From contig NZ_QNQT01000001.1 in the NCBI RefSeq assembly GCF_003362805.1, positions 496,001 through 560,000 on the forward strand: DNA of 64,000 bases, written 5' to 3'. Source of the stretch: Neobacillus piezotolerans (GTDB taxonomy: Bacteria; Bacillota; Bacilli; Bacillales; Cytobacillaceae). Positions within the stretch are counted from its first letter, which is position 1. Each line of letters begins with the position of its first letter. The notes under the pieces were generated by a model. That model was not told the origin of the DNA. It made no database searches and saw only the letters and a program-made list of their open reading frames with translations. Shown piece by piece: positions 10,403 to 18,417 of this stretch. The translations under genes were made by a program, and so were the position numbers.

Positions 10403-11812
10403 ATGGTAGTAGGAGATTTTCCAATAGAAACAGATACAATCGTTATCGGGGCAGGACCCGGCGGGTATGTGGCGGCAATCAGGGCCGCCCAGCTCGGCCA
10501 AAAAGTGACCATCGTTGAGCGAGGAACATTGGGAGGGGTCTGCCTGAATGTCGGCTGTATTCCTTCCAAAGCCCTCATAGCAGCGGGCCACAGGTACGAA
10601 TCGGCAACCCATTCCAGTGACATTGGAATTAACGCCGAGAACGTCACAGTCGATTTTTCCAAGGTCCAGGAGTGGAAAGCGGGAGTCGTCAAAAAACTTA
10701 CAGGCGGCGTCGAGGGCCTCTTAAAAGGAAACAAGGTCAATATCGTCCGCGGTGAGGCGTATTTTGTAGATGCGAATACCTTAAGGGTAATGGATGAAAA
10801 TTCCGCCCAAACATATACTTTCAACAATGCAATCATCGCGACAGGCTCACGTCCGATTGAATTGCCTGCCTTCAAATATTCCAAACGCGTCCTTGATTCA
10901 ACAGGGGCCCTTGCCCTGAAGGAAATTCCGGAAAGCATCGTTGTAATTGGCGGAGGCTATATCGGAACAGAACTTGGAGGAGCATACGCAAGCTTTGGAA
11001 CAAAGGTGACCATTCTTGAGGGTGCTGACGAAATCCTCAATGGCTTTGAAAAACAGATGTCCTCACTCGTAAAACGCAACCTTAAGAAAAAGGGTGCTGA
11101 AATTGTTACGAAAGCCCTGGCAAAAGGTGTTCAGGAATCCGGGGATTCTGTAAAAGTCACTTATGAAGTAAAAGGCGAGGAAAAAACAGTCGAAGCCGAT
11201 TATGTTTTCGTTATGGTTGGGCGCCGCCCAAATACCGATGAACTTGGCCTCGAACAAGTGGGAATCGAATTGACTGACAGGGGTATTGTAAAGGTGGATA
11301 AGCAATGCCGGACCAACATCGGCAATATTTATGCCATTGGCGATATCGTACCAGGCCCTCCTTTGGCACATAAGGCATCCTATGAAGGAAAGATTGCTGC
11401 GGAAGCCATTGCGGGCCATCCGGCTGAAATCGATTATCTTGCCATCCCGGCAGTTGTGTTCTCGGATCCCGAGCTGGCATCCGTTGGTTACACTGAAGCA
11501 CAGGCTAAAGAAGAAGGCATTGAGGTGATAGCCGCCAAGTTCCCGTTTGCCGCTAATGGCAGGGCATTGGCGCTCAACCAGACAGATGGCTTCATGAAGC
11601 TTGTAACTCGCAAGGAAGACGGCCTAGTTATTGGGGCGCAAATCGCCGGCCCGAGCGCATCTGATATGATTGCCGAACTCGGCTTGGCAATTGAAACCGG
11701 CATGACTGCCGAAGACTTGGCCATGACAATCCATGCCCATCCAACACTTGGGGAAATCACCATGGAAGCGGCGGAAGTTGCAATCGGAAGCCCAATTCAC
11801 ATCGTAAAATAA
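10403..11812 (+). CDS. pdhD: Dihydrolipoamide dehydrogenase (E3)
   Basis: A 469-residue flavoprotein with an FAD-binding [17 protein letters not shown] motif near residue 16, the redox-active disulfide motif [15 protein letters not shown] near 42-56, a NAD-binding [11 protein letters not shown] near 185, and a C-terminal dimer domain ending with the His-Glu pair motif HAHPTLGE near 448. It reoxidises the lipoyl group in the pyruvate dehydrogenase complex and probably in the 2-oxoglutarate and branched-chain complexes too. It is the last gene of the operon, 4 bases after pdhC, and is followed by a strong terminator. Confidence 0.97.
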   Translation: MVVGDFPIETDTIVIGAGPGGYVAAIRAAQLGQKVTIVERGTLGGVCLNVGCIPSKALIAAGHRYESATHSSDIGINAENVTVDFSKVQEWKAGVVKKLTGGVEGLLKGNKVNIVRGEAYFVDANTLRVMDENSAQTYTFNNAIIATGSRPIELPAFKYSKRVLDSTGALALKEIPESIVVIGGGYIGTELGGAYASFGTKVTILEGADEILNGFEKQMSSLVKRNLKKKGAEIVTKALAKGVQESGDSVKVTYEVKGEEKTVEADYVFVMVGRRPNTDELGLEQVGIELTDRGIVKVDKQCRTNIGNIYAIGDIVPGPPLAHKASYEGKIAAEAIAGHPAEIDYLAIPAVVFSDPELASVGYTEAQAKEEGIEVIAAKFPFAANGRALALNQTDGFMKLVTRKEDGLVIGAQIAGPSASDMIAELGLAIETGMTAEDLAMTIHAHPTLGEITMEAAEVAIGSPIHIVK

Positions 11813-11832
11813 GTAACAGTTGCTAAAACAAT

Positions 11833-11861
11833 AAAGCCCTTCCCGCATCGGGAAGGGCTTT
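11833..11861. terminator. Bidirectional terminator between pdhD and slp
   Basis: A perfect 13-bp stem (AAAGCCCTTCCCG at 11833-11845, complement at 11849-11861) with a CAT loop. Its right arm includes two bases of the minus-strand slp stop codon. Confidence 0.9.
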
Positions 11862-12249
11862 AATCCATTTTAAAGTTCTTTCCATCCAAAGCTTTGGAAA
11901 CCGGCTGGATAATTTTCTCTTTGGTTGTAATGCCGTGAATTCGGACCATTACCTTTTCCTTATATAGGACAATCAGGGCTGGACCCGATTTTATATCAAA
12001 TTCGTCATAGTATTTTTTTTCTTCTTTGCTCGAAAGGACCATCAGGTTTTCCATTTCATCCGGAAAATCTTTTTTTAGTTCTATCAAGGCATCGTAATAG
12101 GCGGCTTCCCGCTTATATTGCTTTTCGTCTGAAAAGAAAATAACCTGCTTCGAGTTTTTGTCCACTGATAGCCTTGCCTGCTCCCCTTTGCCGCAGGATG
12201 ATGTAATGAATAGTGAGAAAAGAATTAGATAAACAGGAAAACCTTTCAT
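11860..12249 (-). CDS. slp: Small peptidoglycan-associated lipoprotein (Slp-like)
   Basis: A 129-residue lipoprotein: N-terminal signal MKGFPVYLILFSLFITSSCGKG with the lipobox Cys near residue 19, then a small alpha/beta domain with a thioredoxin-like strand order (VIFFSDEKQY..., GPALIVLYKEKVMVRIHG). The context pdhD-slp-speA matches B. subtilis, where slp encodes a small lipoprotein associated with peptidoglycan. The ATG at 12249 is preceded by GGGGG about 8 bases upstream; the frame extends 15 codons further without support. Function beyond cell-envelope localisation is unknown. Confidence 0.65.
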   Translation of the reverse strand: MKGFPVYLILFSLFITSSCGKGEQARLSVDKNSKQVIFFSDEKQYKREAAYYDALIELKKDFPDEMENLMVLSSKEEKKYYDEFDIKSGPALIVLYKEKVMVRIHGITTKEKIIQPVSKALDGKNFKMD

Positions 12250-12385
12250 AACATTTGCCCCCATTATTTCGTCAATGATTCCTGCAGTTGGCAATACACG
12301 GCATCAACCACATTTTATCATACGGATAGCGGCTACTTTTCCTTGTCATGCAAATGTTACAGAATTGAAAAATATCAAGGGGAGG

Positions 12386-12419
12386 CCTGGCATATACTTC
12401 AGTAAATGGCCAGGTTTTT
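12386..12419 (+). terminator. Terminator-like hairpin upstream of small membrane protein gene
   Basis: CCTGGC (12386-12391), a 17-base loop and GCCAGG (12409-12414) followed by TTTTT. The stem is short. It lies 27 bases before the following gene and no plus-strand gene ends just upstream, so it could be an attenuator or the end of an unrecognised small RNA. Confidence 0.3.
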
Positions 12420-12445
12420 CCTGGGTTGGTCAGGCGGTGAAAGGG

Positions 12446-12706
12446 ATGAAGGTGTATGTTTTGTTCCTAATCCAGTTTATTATTTGGAGCGGATATACAT
12501 TAACGGAATGGCTATCGAAACACGACCATCCTTTATATAATGGTCTCATGTTTTTGGTGTTTTTTTATCTTGCAGTGGTTATCGGTGAAAATTTTATCCA
12601 ATCGCAAAGAAAGGTTCTATTTATTACTGCATTCAGCCTTGGACTGTACGCATCCTTCCACATTGTCCTATCCTATTTTCACTTTCCTCCTATTTTGCAA
12701 AAATAG
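12446..12706 (+). CDS. Small predicted membrane protein of unknown function
   Basis: An 86-residue protein with three hydrophobic segments (about residues 1-18, 28-47 and 57-77) and basic or His-containing loops (SKHDHPLYNG, QSQRKV). I do not recognise the family. The start is uncertain: ATG 12446 has AAAGGG directly against it, and an in-frame GTG at 12437 is an alternative; neither has a well-spaced ribosome binding site. It is followed by a clear terminator shared with the convergent DUF1885 gene. Confidence 0.5.
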   Translation: MKVYVLFLIQFIIWSGYTLTEWLSKHDHPLYNGLMFLVFFYLAVVIGENFIQSQRKVLFITAFSLGLYASFHIVLSYFHFPPILQK

Positions 12707-12724
12707 AAGCTTGCTAAAATAACG

Positions 12725-12747
12725 AAGCATCCCTCGATGGGATGCTT
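12725..12747. terminator. Bidirectional terminator
   Basis: A 9-bp stem AAGCATCCC/GGGATGCTT with a 5-base loop between convergent genes. Confidence 0.8.
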
Positions 12748-12753
12748 GCTGAT

Positions 12754-13191
12754 TTATTTCCTCGGATTGTAATACATGATTCTTCCATTAAATAGATGAA
12801 GCTCAGCCTGAAATTTTTTGGCCAGGAATTTGCAGAATTCATTTGCTTTCCCTTTGTCTCCCGCAGTCGCTCCGTCAGGCAAAGTTATCTGGACATAGGG
12901 TTGGATCGCCGGGGTTCCCTCATCAGTCTCCACAGCTTCCTTTCCGACTGCTACCGCTATCGCCCGGTACCTGTCGGGGTCTGTGGAATTGAGGTAAAAC
13001 CAGTCTCCCTTGCCTTCAGGTGTTTCCTTTATTTCGTATGGAAACGCGCTTTCGTCATAATTCCAGCCAACCTGTGTGCCTGTTTTGGAAGTGATTTCCT
13101 TGTAATAAGTGAACAGTTTCTTTAATTCATCAAGTGTAACAGATTGTTTTGCAGATGAAGGCACAAGTTTAATAAAAGCGTTTTCAGCCAT
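12754..13191 (-). CDS. DUF1885 family protein
   Basis: A 145-residue soluble protein starting MAENAFIKLVPSSAKQ and ending with the characteristic GKANEFCKFLAKKF...NGRIMYYNPRK. I recognise this as the Bacillaceae DUF1885 family, of unknown function. The ATG at 13191 is 7 bases after GGGGGG; a second ATG two codons upstream is too close to it. It is likely monocistronic. Nothing in the sequence suggests a catalytic motif. Confidence 0.7.
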   Translation of the reverse strand: MAENAFIKLVPSSAKQSVTLDELKKLFTYYKEITSKTGTQVGWNYDESAFPYEIKETPEGKGDWFYLNSTDPDRYRAIAVAVGKEAVETDEGTPAIQPYVQITLPDGATAGDKGKANEFCKFLAKKFQAELHLFNGRIMYYNPRK

Positions 13192-13346
13192 CACCATTCC
13201 CCCCCTGATCCATTTTTCTGTACAACCCCATTGTAGCATTGACTAAATTCGATAAACAACCGCCAAATAGTGAAGCAGGCCTTTTGTTTGTAATTTAGAA
13301 AAATTTGAATTATAATAATATTCTAATAAATGTAAGGAGGAGTGTT

Positions 13347-13646
13347 ATGGATCAATTCGAAAAGTTATATGATGAACACGAGAATGTAAAGGTTCGTTTC
13401 ACTGGATTTACTACTGAAAATGCGCGTTATGATTTTGGAGTTGTCTATTCCTCCTTGTTTTTCGGAAAGCCTCTAGTCGTTTGTATGCAAACCGGCCGAT
13501 CAACTCTCCTCGAACCTAAAGACCTGGATGACGTAGAGCATTTGCAGCATGTTTTTCGGATTAGTGATGAAGGACAGGCAAATGAACTGGTCGAATTCTT
13601 TTCGGAAATCCTTCCGTCCGTTCCCTTTACCACCCAATATGAATGA
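13347..13646 (+). CDS. DUF3055 (SAV0927-like) family protein
   Basis: A 99-residue acidic cytosolic protein (MDQFEKLYDEHENVKVRF...). The pattern FGKPLVVCMQTGRSTLL followed by a C-terminal helix pair matches the DUF3055 family found throughout Bacillales. The function is unknown. The start is the ATG at 13347, behind a strong AAGGAGGAG; the frame extends 14 codons upstream without a site. A short terminator follows. Confidence 0.7.
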   Translation: MDQFEKLYDEHENVKVRFTGFTTENARYDFGVVYSSLFFGKPLVVCMQTGRSTLLEPKDLDDVEHLQHVFRISDEGQANELVEFFSEILPSVPFTTQYE

Positions 13647-13652
13647 GCATGG

Positions 13653-13676
13653 CAGGCCATCCAATGGCCTGTTTTT
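13653..13676 (+). terminator. Terminator after DUF3055 gene
   Basis: CAGGCCAT/ATGGCCTG stem (13653-13660 and 13664-13671) with a 3-base loop, then TTTTT. Confidence 0.85.
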
Positions 13677-13723
13677 ACATTTTTCGAAGATTGATGGTGA
13701 TAATTGCCGTTAAAAAGGTTAAT

Positions 13724-13734
13724 AATGACATACA
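13724..13734 (+). promoter_or_regulatory. CcpN-like operator upstream of SR1
   Basis: AATGACATACA matches 10 of 11 positions of the CcpN consensus TRTGHYATAYW. It lies just upstream of the SR1 -35, and a weaker 9/11 match (13765-13775) overlaps the -10. In B. subtilis CcpN represses sr1 under glycolytic conditions. The site is inferred from consensus only. Confidence 0.5.
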
Positions 13735-13741
13735 ATATCGG

Positions 13742-13770
13742 TTGATATTCTAAAAAGGTTATATTATTAT
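13742..13770 (+). promoter_or_regulatory. Sigma-A promoter of SR1
   Basis: TTGATA (13742-13747), a 17-base spacer and TATTAT (13765-13770). The predicted transcription start is near 13777. Confidence 0.7.
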
Positions 13771-13783
13771 ATAGTTAAACCTT

Positions 13784-13797
13784 ATTAAGCGCTTACA
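13784..13797. promoter_or_regulatory. cre-like CcpA site at the start of SR1
   Basis: Read on the minus strand this is TGTAAGCGCTTAAT, 13 of 14 positions of the cre consensus TGWAARCGYTWNCW. It lies about 8-20 bases inside the predicted SR1 transcript, a roadblock position. CcpA contributes to sr1 repression in B. subtilis, although its site there is placed differently. Confidence 0.55.
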
Positions 13798-13826
13798 TTT
13801 CATATTTTTAAAGGGAGCTGATCAAC

Positions 13827-13952
13827 ATGGGAACGATTGTATGCCAAACTTGCAATTCGACGATTGATCATTTCGAAGATGAAAAAGTAACTGTCCTTTA
13901 CTCTAAATGTACTTGTGATAAATGCCATTCCATCCAGGATGAAAATCTTTAA
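13827..13952 (+). CDS. sr1P: SR1P, GapA-binding peptide encoded by SR1
   Basis: A 41-residue peptide starting MGTIVCQTCNSTIDHFEDEK and continuing VTVLY, with two Cys pairs (CQTC near residue 6 and CTCDKC near residue 33) that look like a small metal-binding knuckle. The N-terminal sequence is that of SR1P, which in B. subtilis binds glyceraldehyde-3-phosphate dehydrogenase GapA and enhances its interaction with RNase J1; the rnjA gene lies at the start of this window. AAGGGAG sits 10 bases upstream of the ATG. Confidence 0.85.
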   Translation: MGTIVCQTCNSTIDHFEDEKVTVLYSKCTCDKCHSIQDENL

Positions 13953-14005
13953 AATTCTCTGGTGAAAAGCCTGAGACAGGACCGCGGCAACTATATTTTC
14001 AAAAC

Positions 14006-14037
14006 AAAAAACAGGATTCCCAGGAATCCTGTTTTTT
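14006..14037. terminator. Bidirectional terminator of SR1 and speA
   Basis: AAAAAACAGGATTCC (14006-14020) and its exact complement (14023-14037) form a long stem with A- and T-runs on both sides. The speA stop codon begins two bases later. Confidence 0.9.
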
Positions 14038-14038
14038 G

Positions 14039-15511
14039 TTATTTTATTGCCTTGTATTCCTTAATTACCCTGATTGACTTAATCTGATCATCTTCAGGTC
14101 CTTGGACCGGCAGGCCAACCTCAAGGTTCTTTTGGATATAAAGGAGGTTTTCCTTCGTAATAATCTCTCCTGGGATAAAGATTGGGATTCCTGGAGGATA
14201 GACCATAATAAACTCGGCTGTTATCCTTCCCTCCGATTCTTCGAATGGAACGACTTCCGTTTCGGAGTAAAAAGCATCTCTTGGCGTAAGGGCCAAAAGC
14301 GGGATGTCCGGAAGGAACACCTGTAATGGCTCCGGCTTTCCGGCTTCCCCAACGCATTCTTCGGCAAGCTCGCGCAGCGCATTGACAAGAATGTCTGCCT
14401 CACGCTCGGTATCACCAGGTGTGACGATGCAAAGAATATTATACAAGTCGGAGAGTTCAACTTCGATATTATGCCTGTCACGAAGCCATTTTTCAACTTC
14501 ATATCCGGCAATGCCAAGATTCTTGACAGAAATTATCAGCTTCGTCGGATCGTAATCAAAGGCCGCCTTTGATTTTAGTATTTCTGGCCCAACACAATAG
14601 AGCCTGTCGATTTCATTGATTCTGTCCCTTATGGACTGCGCCAGGCTAATCGTTTTAGAAATTAATTCACGTCCTTCGGTGGCAAGCCTTTTTCGCGCGA
14701 CATCCAATGACGCCAAAAGAAGGTAGGACGTCGAAGTGGTTGTAAGCATGCTCAAAATGGATTGAACGCGTTTGGAAGAGACAAGGCCTTCCCGGACATT
14801 CAATACAGAACTTTGGGTCATTGACCCGCCTAGTTTATGGACGCTGGTCGCGGCCATATCCGCGCCAGCCTGCATCGCGGATAAAGGCAGTTCATCATGG
14901 AAATGGATATGGACGCCATGCGCTTCATCGACAAGGACCGGTACGTTGTAAGAGTGGGAGATTTCCACGATTTTCCTTAAATCTGCGGATATCCCGAAAT
15001 AGGTGGGATTTATCACGAGCACTCCTTTCGCGTCAGGGTGCTGGTCCAATGCCCTAGCCACAGCCTCGGTTGTAATGCCGTGGGAAATACCGAGATTTTC
15101 ATCAATTTCCGGATGAATGAAGACTGGAATGGCACCTGAAAAAACGATCGCTGACATGACTGATTTATGGACGTTGCGGGGGACAATAATCTTATCCCCA
15201 GGCCCGCAAACAGTCATGACCATAGTCATAATCGCTCCGCTTGTGCCCTGGACTGAAAAAAATGTATGGTCCGCGCCAAACGCCTCGGCAGCCAAATCCT
15301 GTGCCTGCTTTATGATCCCTTTCGGGGAATGCAAATCATCGAGCGGGCCAATATTTATCAAGTCAATGCTTAAAGCATTATCGCCAATGAATTCTCGAAA
15401 GTCTGGATCTATTCCGGCTCCCTTTTTATGACCCGGGATATGGAATTGGACTGGATTCTTTTTAGCGTGTTCAACAAGGCCGGTGAACAACGGCGTATCA
15501 AATTGGGACAA
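14039..15511 (-). CDS. speA: Arginine decarboxylase (Orn/Lys/Arg decarboxylase family)
   Basis: A 490-residue PLP enzyme, the same length as B. subtilis SpeA. The N-terminus has FHIPGHKKGAG and a conserved SVQGTSGA segment, the PLP Lys lies in ATSVHKLGGSLTQ-like ATSVHKLGGSMTQ near residue 232, and DEAHGVH lies near 200. It makes agmatine, the first step of polyamine synthesis. The start chosen is the TTG at 15511 (giving MSQFDTPL), 9 bases after AGAGG; a GTG four codons upstream overlaps that ribosome binding site. It converges on SR1 and shares its terminator. Confidence 0.95.
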   Translation of the reverse strand: MSQFDTPLFTGLVEHAKKNPVQFHIPGHKKGAGIDPDFREFIGDNALSIDLINIGPLDDLHSPKGIIKQAQDLAAEAFGADHTFFSVQGTSGAIMTMVMTVCGPGDKIIVPRNVHKSVMSAIVFSGAIPVFIHPEIDENLGISHGITTEAVARALDQHPDAKGVLVINPTYFGISADLRKIVEISHSYNVPVLVDEAHGVHIHFHDELPLSAMQAGADMAATSVHKLGGSMTQSSVLNVREGLVSSKRVQSILSMLTTTSTSYLLLASLDVARKRLATEGRELISKTISLAQSIRDRINEIDRLYCVGPEILKSKAAFDYDPTKLIISVKNLGIAGYEVEKWLRDRHNIEVELSDLYNILCIVTPGDTEREADILVNALRELAEECVGEAGKPEPLQVFLPDIPLLALTPRDAFYSETEVVPFEESEGRITAEFIMVYPPGIPIFIPGEIITKENLLYIQKNLEVGLPVQGPEDDQIKSIRVIKEYKAIK

Positions 15512-15765
15512 GATTTTCCACACCTCTTTTACTGAATGATCGGTAGGTTCAACTATGTTCCTGCAGAGGAATGGCCCCTGTCAAAATTAAAATATGGCCG
15601 GCAGGACATAAAACAAGTGAATTATAGCACTTCTGCTTACGTTTGCAAATAAATATTCATTTCCTTTATGGGATTTACGGTTTTCTATGTAGTTTCCCGT
15701 TAAGAGAGGAAAATTAACCGGATTAGGAGAATAACAGTAAGGAAGAGGATGGAGGAGGCGGGAAA

Positions 15766-16731
15766 ATGAAGTGGAATACAAGAATAACAGAACTTCTTGG
15801 TATACAGTACCCGATTATACAAGGAGGATTGGCCCACCTTGCATATTCTGAACTTGCTTCGGCAGTTTCCAATGCTGGAGGCCTTGGCCAAATAACAGCC
15901 ATGTCTCTGGAAAGCCCTGAATTGCTGCGGGAGGAAATCCTGAAAACAAAGGAAAAAACGGATAAGCCGTTTGGCGTGAATTTTGCCATTGGGCAGCACG
16001 GGAGGCCATACCAAAAATTTGTGGAAGCCGCTATTGAAGAAAATGTCCCTGTCATCTCAATGACAGGCGGAAATCCGGCGCCGCTCTTTGAGCAATTAAA
16101 CGGGACTGGATGTAAAAAACTCGTCTTGGTTGCCTCAAGGAGACAGGCGATCAAGGCGGAACAGCTTGGAGCGGATGCTGTAATGGTTGTCGGGCAGGAA
16201 GGAGGCGGCCATCTTGGAAAGGAGGATTTGGGAACAATGGTACTCATTCCGCGTGTAGCCGAATCCGTTTCAATTCCTGTTATCGCGTCCGGTGGGATCG
16301 CGGATGGAAGGGGTCTGATGGCCTCATTCGCGCTTGGCGCCGAGGGAATCGAAATGGGGACGAGGTTTATCGCTGTAAAGGAATGTGTACATGCGAGCGA
16401 CCAGTATAAACATAAATTGCTTGAAAGCGCCGAATCAGATACCCTTATCATAAAAAAATCACTCGGTGCCCCAGGAAGGGTCATCCACAATATATGGGCG
16501 GAAAAGATAATTGAACTTGAAAAGAAAGGTTCCAGTTATGAGCAATTAAAGGAATATATCAACGGAGATGCAAACCGGAGATTTATATATGAAGGAAAGG
16601 TGGATGAAGGTTTTGCTTGGGCAGGCCAGGCAATCGGATTAATCCATGACATCCCAACAACCGCTGAATTGTTTGAAAGGATTCTGGACGAAGCAGCAGA
16701 AATCCGTAAACGATGGGGGAATTCAAACTAA
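15766..16731 (+). CDS. NAD(P)H-dependent flavin oxidoreductase / nitronate monooxygenase family
   Basis: A 321-residue FMN TIM-barrel protein. Family marks are the N-terminal LLGIQYPIIQGGLAHLA, the VVGQEGGGH loop near residue 143, and ASGGIADGRGLMASFALGAEGIEMGTRF near 180-205 for phosphate binding. Such proteins are annotated as nitronate monooxygenase (2-nitropropane dioxygenase) or as FabK-like enoyl-ACP reductases; sequence alone does not separate them, and no fab genes are adjacent. The start ATG follows GGAGGCGGG. Confidence 0.85.
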   Translation: MKWNTRITELLGIQYPIIQGGLAHLAYSELASAVSNAGGLGQITAMSLESPELLREEILKTKEKTDKPFGVNFAIGQHGRPYQKFVEAAIEENVPVISMTGGNPAPLFEQLNGTGCKKLVLVASRRQAIKAEQLGADAVMVVGQEGGGHLGKEDLGTMVLIPRVAESVSIPVIASGGIADGRGLMASFALGAEGIEMGTRFIAVKECVHASDQYKHKLLESAESDTLIIKKSLGAPGRVIHNIWAEKIIELEKKGSSYEQLKEYINGDANRRFIYEGKVDEGFAWAGQAIGLIHDIPTTAELFERILDEAAEIRKRWGNSN

Positions 16732-16816
16732 ATCAGGGAATCCGGGTTTATTTTCGGTGGGCACGAAAAGATGGTAAACTATATCCGCGGGATTAATATG
16801 TAAAGAAGGTGCTTAG

Positions 16817-17089
16817 ATGGATTACCAATATCCTATCGATTACACGTGGTCTACTGAAGAGACCGTCCAGGTTATCCACTTCTTCCAGGCAGTGGAGGAG
16901 GCATATGAAACTGGAATAGGACGGGAGCAATTTATGGCGGCATACCGGAATTTCAAGCAAATTGTTCCGGGAAAGTCCGAAGAAAAGAAGTTATGCGGGG
17001 AATTCGAGGAGCTAAGCGGCTATTCGCCCTATAAAGCTGTCACGAAAGCAAAAGAGCTCCCTGATGGAGGAAAACTGCGCATAAAGTAA
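16817..17089 (+). CDS. yktA: UPF0223 family protein YktA
   Basis: A 90-residue helical cytosolic protein (MDYQYPIDYTWSTEET...HFFQAVEEAYETG) with the family's FK-IVP-K-EEK-L segment near residue 52. It is the YktA/UPF0223 family, of unknown function, in the same neighbourhood as B. subtilis yktA-yktB. The ATG follows AAGAAGGTG. Confidence 0.85.
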   Translation: MDYQYPIDYTWSTEETVQVIHFFQAVEEAYETGIGREQFMAAYRNFKQIVPGKSEEKKLCGEFEELSGYSPYKAVTKAKELPDGGKLRIK

Positions 17090-17094
17090 ACTAA

Positions 17095-17125
17095 AACCCC
17101 CTTTGCCTGTCGAGGTAAGGGGGTT
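17095..17125. terminator. Bidirectional terminator after yktA
   Basis: AACCCCCTT/AAGGGGGTT with an inner CCT/AGG pair, between converging yktA and yktB. Confidence 0.85.
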
Positions 17126-17221
17126 CGTTATTTTGAAAGGGAATCCCACGCTTGGATGACGCAGGGCAGCCTGCACTTTATCTTATTATGGTACAATTGT
17201 TTTCCATTATATTTTGCAGGT

Positions 17222-17842
17222 TTATGTCAATTTATATAGGGGTAATATTTGTCTAAATACACCATCCAAACTTTTAAGCAAATCCGATGGGCCCATCTTG
17301 ACAACTTCATCGCGATCAAAGTGACAGCCGCAAAGGATTTCCGCTTTTTTTACATCCTTAAGGCGCTGGAAGGAATCATTCAGATTTTTTGCTGATAGGC
17401 TGCCATGGCTGATCGCTCCAGGCTTCATGTGGTCTTCGGACCAGACAAAGTTGTTTGGGATTCCCGCATGGATGTCACCGAGGTGATTCTGGAAGTTTTC
17501 CCCGATTTGCGGTTTTCCCTGGCATTCATAGATAACCGCGAACCAAACGAAAAGGTGGGTTTCCCACAGGCCAATCTGAAAGTGCGGCAGCATTTTATAC
17601 CCTCTCGGATTACCAGAGATGGCAACCCACGTATCGTTCGGGGGATTCTTGGTTCTTCTGGCGTGCTTGGCAACATGGGCGAACATTTCCTGTCCTGCCA
17701 ACGTGGACAATAGAGGAGCATAATGTTCCCCAAGCCACGTTAATTTTGGACGGACATGGGTAATTAAAGCATCCATTCGCGCTTCCAGGCCGTCAATAGA
17801 AAATACATTAAAATCATCTTGGGTGAAACCACTAAATTCCAT
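17222..17842 (-). CDS. yktB: DUF1054 (UPF0637) protein YktB
   Basis: A 206-residue protein close to the length of B. subtilis YktB. It shows the conserved block HVAKHARRTKNPPNDTW near residue 76 followed by PRGYK-LPHFQIGLWETH and WSEDHMKP. Structures of the family are known, but no activity is assigned. AGGAGG lies 7 bases upstream of the ATG. It is monocistronic on the minus strand, and the roughly 180 bases upstream probably hold divergent promoters with ykzI. Confidence 0.9.
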   Translation of the reverse strand: MEFSGFTQDDFNVFSIDGLEARMDALITHVRPKLTWLGEHYAPLLSTLAGQEMFAHVAKHARRTKNPPNDTWVAISGNPRGYKMLPHFQIGLWETHLFVWFAVIYECQGKPQIGENFQNHLGDIHAGIPNNFVWSEDHMKPGAISHGSLSAKNLNDSFQRLKDVKKAEILCGCHFDRDEVVKMGPSDLLKSLDGVFRQILPLYKLT

Positions 17843-18019
17843 ATGGGCCTCCTAAATTACAGTGATGAAATTATTTTAGCATACAGAAGCCGACTCTTAA
17901 AATTAGTTGTACTAATATGATGGATACAATCACATTTTGTCGCAGATTTACAAAGAGCTTCATACTATAATATCAAAAATCTGAAAAATCAGTATAATTG
18001 CCGGAAGGAGTGTTTACTA

Positions 18020-18214
18020 ATGAAACAGTTGATTAATACGACTAGAAAAAAGGCATTCGATAAGGAAAGGACCGCGGTTTTAAGGCTTGAAATGGACTAT
18101 GAGCTAGCAACATTGTATGATGCGATGGCGGAGAACAATGAAGAGATGAAGAAACATTGCAAATTGCGCCTAGAAAAGATCCGGCAGGAACTTCTCCGAT
18201 TAAAGGCCTTGTAA
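18020..18214 (+). CDS. ykzI: YkzI-like small protein
   Basis: A 64-residue, highly charged and wholly helical protein (KERTAVLRLEMDYELATLYDAM...). Position between yktB and the inositol monophosphatase gene yktC, together with the length, matches B. subtilis YkzI. Function unknown. GGAAGGAGTG lies upstream of the ATG. Confidence 0.7.
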   Translation: MKQLINTTRKKAFDKERTAVLRLEMDYELATLYDAMAENNEEMKKHCKLRLEKIRQELLRLKAL

Positions 18215-18271
18215 GAAGCGGAGAGGAAGACCATACAAAAATGGAATGGGAAAATAAATATGCGGAAGCTT

Positions 18272-18317
18272 AAAACGGACTCCCGGCAATGCTGGAGAGT
18301 TCGTTTATTATTTTTTG
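18272..18317 (+). terminator. Imperfect terminator after ykzI
   Basis: AAACGGACTC pairs with GAGTTCGTTT (one G-U pair), followed by ATTATTTTTT. Confidence 0.65.
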
Positions 18318-18417
18318 GCGGTGAAGGGTACCATAATGGTTGATGGGCGCTCCGCATTTGTATAAGCTAAACAATACGGACGGATTTGAAGAGGACACTA
18401 TTTTGGGGGGCGGCTTA

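Larger units (their letters stand above)
13777..14037 (+). ncRNA. sr1: Dual-function small RNA SR1
   Basis: A transcript of about 260 nt from the TTGATA/TATTAT promoter to the hairpin ending at 14037. It encodes the SR1P peptide and lies between the pdh region and speA, exactly as SR1 does in B. subtilis. There SR1 base-pairs with ahrC mRNA to block translation of the arginine catabolism activator, while its peptide binds GapA. Here about 85 nt of sequence follow the peptide stop and would hold any antisense region; I could not check complementarity to ahrC because that gene is outside the window. Confidence 0.75.

Noticed and set aside
15723-16490. Minus-strand frame of 255 codons opposite the flavin oxidoreductase gene
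   Set aside because: Ser/Pro-rich translation typical of an antisense shadow; the plus strand has all family motifs.
18235-18270. Ten-codon frame (MEWENKYAEA) between ykzI and suhB
   Set aside because: Very short, poorly spaced purine stretch, and close to the terminator; no evidence of translation.
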